From an uncultured Clostridia bacterium (GTDB lineage Bacteria; Bacillota; Clostridia; TANB77; CAG-465): DNA of 19,028 nt. The stretch is taken from positions 1 to 19,028 of the forward strand of contig CANRAK010000021.1 of the NCBI GenBank assembly GCA_947628575.1. The letters run 5' to 3'. The position numbers and the translations under genes were made by a program. The notes under the pieces were generated by a model that searched no databases, was not told the origin of the DNA, and saw nothing but the letters and a program-made list of their open reading frames with translations. Of the stretch, positions 1 to 7,399 are shown piece by piece (the stretch's first letter is position 1; every line of letters begins with the position of its first letter).

Positions 1-1149
1 GGACATGTTGACCATGGTAAAACTACTTTAACAGCTGCAATCACTAAATATTGTAGCTTAACTGGTGGAGCTGAATTCAGAGCTTATGATCAAATCGATG
101 GAGCTCCTGAAGAAAGACAAAGAGGTATAACTATCTCTACAGCTCACGTTGAATATGAGACAGAAAACAGACACTATGCTCACGTTGACTGTCCAGGACA
201 CGCAGACTATGTTAAAAATATGATAACTGGTGCTGCACAAATGGATGGTGCTATCCTTGTTGTTTCTGCAGCAGATGGCCCAATGCCACAAACTAGAGAA
301 CATATCTTACTTGCAAGACAAGTTGGTGTTCCTTACATTGTTGTATTTATGAATAAATGTGACATGGTTGATGATCCAGAATTATTAGAATTAGTAGAAA
401 TGGATATTAGAGATCTATTATCTAGATACGATTTCCCTGGAGATACTACTCCAATAATAAAAGGATCTGCTTTACAAGTATTAGAGTGTGGATCTACAGA
501 TCCAAATGCACCAGAATATGCTTGCATTAAAGAATTATTAGACACTATTGATTCTTATATTCCAAATCCAGAAAGAGATGTAGATAAACCTTTCTTAATG
601 CCAGTTGAAGATGTATTCACTATCACAGGTAGAGGTACAGTTGCAACAGGTAGAATTGAAAGAGGATCTCTAAAGATTGGTGAAGAAGTTGAAATAGTTG
701 GTCTTACTGATGAAAAGAAGAAAACAGTAGTAACTGGTATCGAAATGTTCAGAAAATCTCTAGATTCAGCTGAAGCTGGAGACAACGCTGGTGTACTTCT
801 AAGAGGAATTCAAAGAAGTGAAGTTGAAAGAGGTCAAGTTATAGCTAAACCTGGTTCAATTCACCCACACACTGAATTCTCAGCTGAAGTATATATCCTA
901 ACTAAAGAAGAAGGTGGAAGACACACTCCATTCTTTAACGGATATAGACCACAATTCTATTTCAGAACAACTGATGTTACAGGTGTTATTGAACTACCTG
1001 CAGGAACTGAAATGGTAATGCCTGGAGATAACGTAACAATGGAAATCAAACTTATCACTCCAATAGCTATTGAAAAAGGATTAAAATTCGCTATTCGTGA
1101 AGGTGGTAAAACAGTTGGTGCTGGTTCAGTATCAGATATCAAAGAATAA
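1..1149 (+). CDS. tuf: Elongation factor Tu, 5'-truncated by window edge
   Basis: EF-Tu is the GTPase that delivers aminoacyl-tRNA to the ribosome. The reading frame is open from base 1 and begins directly in the P-loop (GHVDHGKTT), so about 17 N-terminal residues lie outside the window; 382 residues remain. Visible GTPase motifs are the switch I stretch RGITIS, the DCPGHADY motif of switch II and NKCD for guanine recognition. They are followed by the two beta-barrel domains, ending in the usual GGKTVGAG region. An internal ATG at 220 could be mistaken for the start, but the upstream codons clearly continue the EF-Tu sequence. A strong terminator follows, so the gene closes its transcript. 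It is normally the last gene of the str operon (rpsL-rpsG-fusA-tuf) and usually abuts rpsJ, which here lies 17 kb away. Confidence 0.98.
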   Translation, partial: GHVDHGKTTLTAAITKYCSLTGGAEFRAYDQIDGAPEERQRGITISTAHVEYETENRHYAHVDCPGHADYVKNMITGAAQMDGAILVVSAADGPMPQTREHILLARQVGVPYIVVFMNKCDMVDDPELLELVEMDIRDLLSRYDFPGDTTPIIKGSALQVLECGSTDPNAPEYACIKELLDTIDSYIPNPERDVDKPFLMPVEDVFTITGRGTVATGRIERGSLKIGEEVEIVGLTDEKKKTVVTGIEMFRKSLDSAEAGDNAGVLLRGIQRSEVERGQVIAKPGSIHPHTEFSAEVYILTKEEGGRHTPFFNGYRPQFYFRTTDVTGVIELPAGTEMVMPGDNVTMEIKLITPIAIEKGLKFAIREGGKTVGAGSVSDIKE

Positions 1150-1183
1150 TTTTGATATTACCACAATAAAGTGATATTTATAG

Positions 1184-1224
1184 ATGAGATTTGTATTATA
1201 ATAGTACAAATCTCATTTTTTTTT
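1184..1224 (+). terminator. Rho-independent terminator after tuf
   Basis: A perfect 12-bp stem (ATGAGATTTGTA at 1184-1195 with its complement at 1205-1216) is followed by a run of T to 1224. It ends tuf transcription before the acpP promoter. Confidence 0.93.
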
Positions 1225-1243
1225 AAAAGATATATAAATATCC

Positions 1244-1272
1244 TTGACATTATTTAATAAATATTAGATAAT
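1244..1272 (+). promoter_or_regulatory. Sigma-A promoter for acpP
   Basis: TTGACA (1244-1249), a 17-nt spacer, and GATAAT (1267-1272). It lies between the tuf terminator and acpP, giving a leader of roughly 65 nt. No FapR-like palindrome was noticed beside it. Confidence 0.75.
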
Positions 1273-1346
1273 AGTGTTATGTTTAGAATATTTTTATTTG
1301 GATATTCATATAAAGTGTAAAAAGAATCTTTGGGAGGTGTGAAAAG

Positions 1347-1583
1347 ATGGATACAGTTTTAGAGAAAGTAAAAGAAGTAATCTGTGAGCAATTAGGTATT
1401 GATGATCCTGATACAGTTACTCTTGAAACTACTTTTATCGATGACTTAGGAGCTGACTCATTAGACATTGTTGAATTAATAATGGCTTTAGAAGAGGAGT
1501 TTGATATGGAAATTCCAGAAGAGGAAGCAGAAAAAATAACATCTGTTGGAGATGTAGTTACATATATTGAGAATAATCAATAA
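1347..1583 (+). CDS. acpP: Acyl carrier protein
   Basis: A small acidic 78-residue protein, the usual ACP length. It carries growing acyl chains on a phosphopantetheine arm during fatty acid synthesis in the cytoplasm. The attachment serine is Ser38 in the classic context LGADSLD, followed by helix II (VELIMALEEEFD) and the acidic IPEEEAEKI segment. The start is fixed by GGGAGGTG at 1332-1339, 7 nt upstream of ATG. It stands alone, with its own promoter and terminator, and rnc follows. acpP next to rnc is common in Firmicutes, where fab genes often lie upstream; here tuf takes that place and no other fab gene is visible. Confidence 0.97.
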   Translation: MDTVLEKVKEVICEQLGIDDPDTVTLETTFIDDLGADSLDIVELIMALEEEFDMEIPEEEAEKITSVGDVVTYIENNQ

Positions 1584-1590
1584 AAGAAAA

Positions 1591-1624
1591 AAAGTACCTT
1601 AATATACTAAGGTGCTTTTTTTTC
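1591..1624 (+). terminator. Rho-independent terminator after acpP
   Basis: The stem AAAGTACCTTA (1591-1601) pairs with TAAGGTGCTTT (1608-1618), with one G-U pair and a 6-nt loop, followed by a T run to 1623. It abuts the -35 box of the rnc promoter. Confidence 0.9.
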
Positions 1625-1653
1625 TTGAATTTTATAATGAAATTAGATATAAT
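1625..1653 (+). promoter_or_regulatory. Sigma-A promoter for the rnc operon
   Basis: TTGAAT (1625-1630), a 17-nt spacer, and TATAAT (1648-1653). The predicted start near 1660 falls just ahead of the AGGTG ribosome binding site at 1661-1665, so the mRNA leader would be only about a dozen nt. Confidence 0.75.
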
Positions 1654-1671
1654 ATACTGTAGGTGAAGACA

Positions 1672-2388
1672 ATGAATAACGACGATAATTTACTATTATT
1701 ACAATCAAAGTTAAAATATATATTTAATGATATTAAATTGCTTAAAATGGCACTTACGCACAAATCCTATGCATATGATTTAGGCAAGACAGATTACGAT
1801 TCATATAATGAAAGAATAGAGTTTTTAGGTGACGCTATTTTAGAGCATATAATTTCAGATTTACTTTTTTCAATTAAACCAGAATTAGTTGAAGGTGATA
1901 TGACTAAGAAAAGAGCTGCTATTGTATGTGAAGCATCATTAAGTAGAGCTTTAAAAAGAGTAGGTGCACATGAGTTTATATATTTAGGTAGATGTGAGAA
2001 AAATTCTAACGGCAGGATGAAAGAAGCAATTGTTGCTGATGCATTTGAAGCTATATTAGGTGCAATATATTTAGACGGTGGATATGATATTGCACGTGAT
2101 ATATGTCTAGAACTACTAGATGAGGAAATTAAAATGGTACTTTCTGGTGAAACATTTAATAAGGATTATAAGACACAACTACAAGAAATATTACAAAAGC
2201 ATGGAAATGTAAAAATTGAATATATAATTCAAAAAGAAGAAGGTCCTGAGCATGATAAAACATTTACAATAAATTTGTTCTTTAATGATAAGAAAATTGG
2301 CGAAGGACAAGGTAAAAGTAAAAAGCAAGCAGAACAAGAAGCAGCAAGATATGCTATTGAAAATATGACAGAAGATATTGCAGATTAA
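1672..2388 (+). CDS. rnc: Ribonuclease III
   Basis: A double-strand-specific endoribonuclease that processes rRNA precursors and structured mRNAs. The catalytic domain carries the signature ERIEFLGDA (residues 47-55, with metal-binding Glu/Asp residues), and the second acidic cluster is VADAFEA around Asp123 and Glu126. A C-terminal double-stranded-RNA-binding domain occupies about residues 163-232, ending in GKSKKQAEQEAARYAI. The 238-residue length is typical. An in-frame GTG at 1663 would lengthen the protein by three residues, but it lies inside the AGGTG Shine-Dalgarno sequence, so ATG 1672 is preferred. First gene of a six-gene run to 5969 with no internal terminator seen. The neighbours usual in Firmicutes (smc, ftsY) are absent. 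Confidence 0.97.
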   Translation: MNNDDNLLLLQSKLKYIFNDIKLLKMALTHKSYAYDLGKTDYDSYNERIEFLGDAILEHIISDLLFSIKPELVEGDMTKKRAAIVCEASLSRALKRVGAHEFIYLGRCEKNSNGRMKEAIVADAFEAILGAIYLDGGYDIARDICLELLDEEIKMVLSGETFNKDYKTQLQEILQKHGNVKIEYIIQKEEGPEHDKTFTINLFFNDKKIGEGQGKSKKQAEQEAARYAIENMTEDIAD

Positions 2389-2405
2389 AACAAAGGAGAA
2401 TGTTA

Positions 2406-2870
2406 ATGAAAAAAGTTATCTTTGCAGCAAGTTCAGGAGGGCATTTAACAGAAATGTTAAAGTTAGAACCTTTATTTAATGAATATAATTATTTACTAGT
2501 TACAGAAAAAACAGATGTAACTAAGGAATTAGCTGAAAAATATAATATGAAATTTGTAAAATATGGACCTTGTAAAAATAAAATAAAATATGTATTAACA
2601 ATAATATATAATATATTATTGTCTATAGGTATTGTATTAAAGTTTAGACCTGATACTATTGTTTCAACAGGTGCACAAATTGGAGGATTTTTTTGCTATG
2701 TAGGAAAATTCTTTGGTGCAAAAGTAATATATATTGAGACAATGGCTAAAATACAGGAACTATCTGGTACAGGAAATAATGTATATAAAATAGCAGATAA
2801 GTTTTATGTACAATGGGAAAATTTAGCTAAAAAATACGATAAAGCAGAATATTTAGGAAGGTTGATATAG
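2406..2870 (+). CDS. Alg14/Cps14F-like glycosyltransferase subunit
   Basis: 154 residues, resembling the membrane-anchoring half of split GT-B glycosyltransferases (Alg14, PssD, Cps14F). Such proteins pair with an Alg13/PssE/Cps14G partner to move a sugar from a UDP-sugar to a lipid-linked acceptor. Supporting features are the N-terminal strand with glycine loop (KKVIFAASSGGHLTEML), a hydrophobic segment near residues 59-78, and RPDTIVSTGAQIGGFFCYVGK followed by KVIYIETMA. The start is ATG 2406, with AAAGGAG at 2392-2398, rather than the ATG at 2400, which sits too close to that site. The partner begins at the base after its stop codon. The acceptor and sugar cannot be told from sequence. Confidence 0.85.
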   Translation: MKKVIFAASSGGHLTEMLKLEPLFNEYNYLLVTEKTDVTKELAEKYNMKFVKYGPCKNKIKYVLTIIYNILLSIGIVLKFRPDTIVSTGAQIGGFFCYVGKFFGAKVIYIETMAKIQELSGTGNNVYKIADKFYVQWENLAKKYDKAEYLGRLI

Positions 2871-3335
2871 ATGGTATTAGTAACAGTAGGTACTCAGAAA
2901 CAACAGTTTAATAGGCTATTTGAGCTTGTAGAAAGCAGTAAAAAATTAAAAAAAGAGAAAATAGTTGCACAAATAGGTTATACTAAATATAGTAATAAAA
3001 AAATGAAAACATTTGAGTTTATACCACTTGAAGAAATGAATGAATATATAGCAAATTCTGACTTAATTATTACACATGGAGGAGTTGGCACTATCTTTTA
3101 TGCAATAAAAAAAGGAAAAAAGGTTATAGCTGTACCTAGATTAGAAAAATATGGTGAGCATATTAATGACCACCAAATAGAGATATGCCAAGAACTAGAA
3201 GATGAAGGCTATATTTTATATTATAAAGATGAGAAAGATAATTTAGATGATTTAATAGAAAAAGCTAATAATACAACTTTTAAAAAATACGATTCAGAGA
3301 GTAATTACTTAAATACTTTAAGAAAAGAAATATAA
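2871..3335 (+). CDS. Alg13/Cps14G-like glycosyltransferase catalytic subunit
   Basis: 154 residues, matching the catalytic, nucleotide-sugar-binding half of the split GT-B enzyme. It opens with MVLVTVGTQKQQFNRL, typical of Alg13/PssE/EpsF proteins, and has the donor-binding segment SDLIITHGGVGTIFYAIKKGKKVIAVPR, then the histidine-rich HINDHQIE stretch, which family members share. It starts immediately after the TAG of the Alg14-like gene, with AGGAAGG inside that gene as ribosome binding site. This zero gap suggests coupled translation and 1:1 assembly. Such pairs usually sit in capsule or exopolysaccharide clusters; here the pair lies between rnc and transketolase with no other glycan genes nearby. 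Confidence 0.87.
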   Translation: MVLVTVGTQKQQFNRLFELVESSKKLKKEKIVAQIGYTKYSNKKMKTFEFIPLEEMNEYIANSDLIITHGGVGTIFYAIKKGKKVIAVPRLEKYGEHINDHQIEICQELEDEGYILYYKDEKDNLDDLIEKANNTTFKKYDSESNYLNTLRKEI

Positions 3336-3351
3336 TATTGAGGGATGATAT

Positions 3352-4155
3352 ATGGAAGTAAAAAAGTTAGAGGAAATAGCAACTAATGTTAGGAAGAATA
3401 TAATTAAAATGGTATATAATGCTAAATCTGGTCATCCAGGTGGTTCACTTTCATGTACAGATATATTAGTATGTCTATATCATGAGAAAATGAATTTAAA
3501 TTTAGATGAAATGGGTAACAGAATAGATAAATTTGTTCTTTCAAAGGGTCATGCATCTCCTGCATATTATGCAGTACTTGCAAGTAAAGGATTTATACCA
3601 GAGGAAGATTTAATTGGATTTAGAAAAGTAGATAGCTACTTAGAAGGACACCCAACAAATAAGATAAATGGAATAGATGTTTCAAGTGGCTCATTAGGTC
3701 AAGGACTATCTATTGCAAACGGAATGGCTATCTCGAAAAAAATAGATAATAAAGAAGGATATGTATATTGTCTTTTAGGTGATGGTGAAATAGAGGAAGG
3801 GCAAATATGGGAAGCTTGTATGACAGCTAATAAGTATAAATTAAATAATGTAATTGCCTTTTTAGATTACAATGGGCTTCAAATTGATGGTAGCATTGAA
3901 GATGTTAAAAGTGTGGATAACTTGAAAGAAAAATTTGAAGCTTTTGGATGGAATGTGCAAGAAATTGACGGACATAATTTTAATGAGATAAATAACTCAA
4001 TAGAAAAAGCTAAAAGCTCAGAAAAATCTAATATGATAATAGCTAAAACAATAAAAGGAAAAGGTGTATCTTATATGGAAAATTCTGTATCTTGGCATGG
4101 AAAAGCACCAAATGAAGAGGAGTATAATATAGCTATTGCAGAATTATCTAAATAA
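3352..4155 (+). CDS. tkt: Transketolase, N-terminal (TPP-binding) subunit
   Basis: 267 residues covering the pyrophosphate-binding half of transketolase, which moves two-carbon ketol units between sugar phosphates in the pentose phosphate pathway. Visible are SGHPGGSLSC near the N terminus, the GHASPAYYAVL active-site stretch with His67, LEGHPT with His100, SSGSLGQGLS, and the thiamine diphosphate/Mg motif GDGEIEEGQ (143-151) closed by Asn164 in LDYNG. Split transketolases are common in Clostridia and Archaea, usually with the two halves adjacent. Here the C-terminal half begins about 900 bases later, after an unrelated ORF. GAGGGA lies upstream of ATG 3352. Confidence 0.95.
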   Translation: MEVKKLEEIATNVRKNIIKMVYNAKSGHPGGSLSCTDILVCLYHEKMNLNLDEMGNRIDKFVLSKGHASPAYYAVLASKGFIPEEDLIGFRKVDSYLEGHPTNKINGIDVSSGSLGQGLSIANGMAISKKIDNKEGYVYCLLGDGEIEEGQIWEACMTANKYKLNNVIAFLDYNGLQIDGSIEDVKSVDNLKEKFEAFGWNVQEIDGHNFNEINNSIEKAKSSEKSNMIIAKTIKGKGVSYMENSVSWHGKAPNEEEYNIAIAELSK

Positions 4156-4167
4156 TAGAGGTGAATA

Positions 4168-5064
4168 ATGGAAAATATATCTAGAAATGATATTAGTTTT
4201 AGAATAAATAAGATAAAAGATAGAGTATCTGAAATTAATAATCAGATAATTAAAAATAATAAAGAACTAGAAAATAAATATGATTTTGCAAGGAAAATAG
4301 GAATAAAAGTAGATAATGTTAATGATAACAGTAATGTTATTGAAGATTTAAATAAGTATATCCAAAAAGCAGAGGATATATTAGCACAAATTAACGATTG
4401 TAATAATGAAGATATAGATGAAACGTATAAAATATTAAATAACATATTATATTTAGACGATATACGACTTAGTAATATAAAAGAACTTGTAGATGATGAT
4501 AGAGAAAATAATATAAAACAGTATATAAATATATTAACAGATAAAGCTAATGCTTTAATAAGGGAAGAAGAAATAAAAGAAATAGATAAAAACATAATGA
4601 AGCTATCTAAAAGTAATAATATAATTGAAAAAATAACTGGAAAAAGTAAAATGAAAAAAATATTACTAGAAAATTATAGCCTAAGAAAAGTAGAAACAAT
4701 AAATAAAAAATATATACCTAAAAATAAGAGTATACTAGAGATTGTTAATATAGTAAATAATTGTGGATATAAATCTGAGGCATTATCTCAGTTTATAGAC
4801 AGTATATCTAAAGAATATAACTTGGATAAACCAGCAGATACAGCGCTAGTAGCACAAAATAAAGAGTTTAAATTACCTTTCTTTTATAATAAAGAATTGG
4901 CAAGTAAAATTAATAATGAGAACGTTTTAATGTTAGATAGAATAAATGCTAAAAACAAAGTAACAAAAAATCAAGAATATAATCCATACAGTGATATGCT
5001 TAAAAATGATATACTAACATTAGAGCTTTTAAATTATACTAATATAGTAAATGAGGTGGAATAA
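4168..5064 (+). CDS. Unrecognised coiled-coil-rich protein between transketolase halves
   Basis: A 298-residue protein I do not recognise. It is very rich in Asn, Lys, Ile and Glu. About residues 5-60 look like amphipathic helix or coiled coil, the 140-180 stretch is highly basic (GKSKMKKILLENYSLRKVE), and the C-terminal third is less charged (KEFKLPFFYNKELASKI). There is no signal peptide, no convincing membrane segment and no catalytic motif that I can identify. It begins 12 nt after the transketolase N-half with ribosome binding site AGAGGTGA (4157-4164), and its TAA overlaps the ATG of the C-half (TAATG). It is therefore co-transcribed and probably translationally coupled to the transketolase. 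A cytoplasmic structural or scaffold role is possible, but nothing proves a link to the enzyme. Confidence 0.8.
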   Translation: MENISRNDISFRINKIKDRVSEINNQIIKNNKELENKYDFARKIGIKVDNVNDNSNVIEDLNKYIQKAEDILAQINDCNNEDIDETYKILNNILYLDDIRLSNIKELVDDDRENNIKQYINILTDKANALIREEEIKEIDKNIMKLSKSNNIIEKITGKSKMKKILLENYSLRKVETINKKYIPKNKSILEIVNIVNNCGYKSEALSQFIDSISKEYNLDKPADTALVAQNKEFKLPFFYNKELASKINNENVLMLDRINAKNKVTKNQEYNPYSDMLKNDILTLELLNYTNIVNEVE

Positions 5065-5969
5065 TGAAGTCTACGAGAAAAGCTTATGGAGAATTTCTTC
5101 AAGAAGTAGGGGCAGATAAAAATATTGTAGTTCTAGATGCAGATTTAGCTAACGCTACCAAAACAGATATGTTTAGAGCACAATATCCAGATAGACATAT
5201 AGATGTAGGTATTGCTGAAGCAGATTTAGTAGGTACAGCTTGTGGTATTGCTTTAACTGGTAAAAAGGTTTTTGCTTCTACATTTGCAATATTTATGGCA
5301 GGTAGAGCATACGATCAGGTTAGAAATACAGCTGCATACTCAAATATTAATGTTAATTTATGTGCTACTCATGCAGGGGTTATGGTTGGCGAAGATGGAC
5401 CAACACATCAATGTATAGAAGATGTAGCATTGATGAATGTTATACCAAATATGAAGGTATTATCTCCTGCAGATGATATAAGCACAAAAAAGATATTAAA
5501 TATGTGTATGAACGAAAAAGGACCTAAGTATATACGTCTTGGAAGAAGTGATGTGGAATATATATATGACGATACTTACGAATTTAGGCTTGGCGGTTCT
5601 CATACATTTGGAGATGGAAAAGATGGAACTATATTTGCCTATGGACCAACTGTAAGCATTGCTTTAGAGGCTAAAAACGAACTAAAACAAAAAGGAATTA
5701 ATGTTAGAGTAGTAGATTTATACAGTATTAAGCCTATAGATAAAGATACAATTATTAAATGTGCAAAAGAAACAGAAAAACTTGTATCAATAGAAGACCA
5801 TAGTGTAATAGGTGGAGTAGGTAGTATAATAGCTAATATACTTTGTGAGGAGTATCCTAAGAAACTAAAAAAAATTGGGATAAATGATACTTTTGGAAAG
5901 TCTGGAAATGCCAAAGAGGTATATAAATATTTTGGACTAACAAAAGAAAATCTAGTAAATAAATTTTAA
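5064..5969 (+). CDS. tkt: Transketolase, C-terminal subunit
   Basis: 301 residues covering the pyrimidine-binding and C-terminal domains of transketolase. The conserved glutamate that activates thiamine diphosphate is in IDVGIAEADLVGTACG. The region with STFAIFMAGRAYDQVRN and CATHAGVMVGEDGPTHQCIED carries substrate-contact histidines. A Rossmann-like C-terminal domain follows (GTIFAYGPTVSIALEA, VRVVDLYSIKPID, and VSIEDHSVIGGVGSIIA). It would act as a heteromer with the subunit at 3352-4155. The ATG overlaps the previous stop codon by one base, with GAGGTGG upstream as ribosome binding site. A terminator follows at once, making this the last gene of the rnc operon. Confidence 0.95.
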   Translation: MKSTRKAYGEFLQEVGADKNIVVLDADLANATKTDMFRAQYPDRHIDVGIAEADLVGTACGIALTGKKVFASTFAIFMAGRAYDQVRNTAAYSNINVNLCATHAGVMVGEDGPTHQCIEDVALMNVIPNMKVLSPADDISTKKILNMCMNEKGPKYIRLGRSDVEYIYDDTYEFRLGGSHTFGDGKDGTIFAYGPTVSIALEAKNELKQKGINVRVVDLYSIKPIDKDTIIKCAKETEKLVSIEDHSVIGGVGSIIANILCEEYPKKLKKIGINDTFGKSGNAKEVYKYFGLTKENLVNKF

Positions 5970-5975
5970 AATAAA

Positions 5976-6011
5976 AGCAATTACATTAATTATTTAATGT
6001 AGTTGCTTTTT
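5976..6011 (+). terminator. Rho-independent terminator of the rnc-tkt operon
   Basis: A 14-bp stem (5976-5989 with 5994-6007, one G-U pair) with loop TTAT and a following T run. The AT-rich sequence between it and the rarA promoter showed nothing else. Confidence 0.9.
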
Positions 6012-6080
6012 AATATATTTAAATCTAAATTTTTCGAAGAAATTTTTTTCTGTATATTCTTGTCTTATGTAAATTTTTCC

Positions 6081-6109
6081 TTGATAATAACTAACTTTTA
6101 TTATATAAT
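6081..6109 (+). promoter_or_regulatory. Sigma-A promoter for rarA operon
   Basis: TTGATA (6081-6086), a 17-nt spacer, and TATAAT (6104-6109). No LexA-type operator was recognised next to it. Confidence 0.7.
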
Positions 6110-6139
6110 AATTAAAAATTACATTAATAGGAGTGAGTT

Positions 6140-7399
6140 ATGGAGCCACTTGCATATAGAATGAAACCAACAAAGCTAGAAGACTTTTATGGGCAAGAAG
6201 AAATAGTAGGAAAAGATAAATTATTATATAGATTAATAAAAGCAGATAAATTAACTTCAGCAATTTTTTGGGGACCACCAGGATGTGGAAAAACTTCACT
6301 TGCTCGTGTTATAGCAAGTACTACTAAAAATAAGTTTGTTACATTAAATGCTACAACTGCTGGTGTAAGTGATATAAAAAGTGTTGTTGAGAGTGCACAA
6401 AATATATTTACTAACCCAACAGGAAAAGTTATATTATTTATTGATGAGATACATAGATTTAATAAATTACAACAGGATGCATTACTTCCACATGTAGAAA
6501 AAGGAACAGTTATACTTATAGGGGCGACAACTGAAAATCCATATTTTTCAGTTAATAAAGCTTTAATATCTAGGTCAACAGTATTTAAATTTAAAGAATT
6601 ACAACAAGAAGATATAAAAAAGATACTAGAAAACTGTATTAAAGATAAAGAAAATGGACTTGGTAATTATAACTTAAATATAGACAAAGAAGCATTAGAG
6701 TATATATCTATGTGCTCTAATGGAGATGTTAGAACAGCACTAAATGCTTTAGAGCTTGCAGTAATAACTACTGATATGGATAAAGAAGGCGTAATAAATA
6801 TAACTAGAGATGTTGCAATCAACTGTGTGCAACAAAAAAAGGCTGTTTATGATAAAACAGACGATTCACATTATGATGTTATTTCTGCATTTATAAAATC
6901 AATGAGAGGCTCAGATCCTGATGCTACATTACATTATTTAGCTAGAATGCTTGATGCAGGAGAAGACCCTATGTTCATAGCAAGAAGAATTGTTATACAA
7001 TCATCAGAAGATGTAGGGCTAGCTAATAGTGATGCTTTAAAAGTGGCTGTAGCAGCAATGAATGCAGTACACCAAATTGGTATGCCAGAAGCTAGAATAA
7101 TTTTAGCACAAGCTGCACTTACAGTAGCTTTAAGTCCAAAATCTAACACATCATATCGTGGTATTAATAAAGCACTAGAGGATGTTAAGCAAAAAGATAT
7201 AGGACAAGTACCAATGCATATTAGAAATTCTGTAGCTAAAGGAATGGAACAGTTTGGATATGGTGATGGATATAAATACCCACATGATTACAAATATGGA
7301 AAAGTTGAACAACAATATTTACCAGATAAGCTAATAAATGAAAAATACTTTGAACCAAGAGAATGGGAGAATTTTTATGAGAAAGAAGAAAAAGAATGA
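6140..7399 (+). CDS. rarA: Replication-associated AAA+ ATPase RarA (MgsA)
   Basis: 419 residues, a clamp-loader-related AAA+ ATPase acting at stalled replication forks and in recombination. In order: the N-terminal RMKPTKLEDFYGQEEIVG box, Walker A GPPGCGKTS (45-53), Walker B ILFIDEIHRFN (Asp102, Glu103), sensor 1 GATTENPYFSVNKALISR, the sensor-2 area GDVRTALNALELA, and the MgsA-type C-terminal oligomerisation domain (HYLARMLDAGEDPMFIARR, SSEDVGLAN). Length is close to the family norm. AGGAG at 6129-6133 precedes ATG 6140 by 6 nt. The next gene starts inside its last codons, so the two are co-translated. Confidence 0.96.
   Translation: MEPLAYRMKPTKLEDFYGQEEIVGKDKLLYRLIKADKLTSAIFWGPPGCGKTSLARVIASTTKNKFVTLNATTAGVSDIKSVVESAQNIFTNPTGKVILFIDEIHRFNKLQQDALLPHVEKGTVILIGATTENPYFSVNKALISRSTVFKFKELQQEDIKKILENCIKDKENGLGNYNLNIDKEALEYISMCSNGDVRTALNALELAVITTDMDKEGVINITRDVAINCVQQKKAVYDKTDDSHYDVISAFIKSMRGSDPDATLHYLARMLDAGEDPMFIARRIVIQSSEDVGLANSDALKVAVAAMNAVHQIGMPEARIILAQAALTVALSPKSNTSYRGINKALEDVKQKDIGQVPMHIRNSVAKGMEQFGYGDGYKYPHDYKYGKVEQQYLPDKLINEKYFEPREWENFYEKEEKE

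Noticed and set aside
220..1149. ATG at 220 as the start of tuf
   Set aside because: The same frame is open to base 1 and encodes the EF-Tu P-loop and switch I upstream of it.
4242..4595. Long minus-strand ORF inside the unknown 4168-5064 gene
   Set aside because: It is Ser/Leu/Ile-rich in the way antisense shadows of AT-rich genes are, and it has no ribosome binding site or transcription signals, whereas the plus-strand gene has both.
6012..6139. LexA/SOS operator upstream of rarA
   Set aside because: No GAAC-N4-GTTC-type palindrome is present near the promoter.
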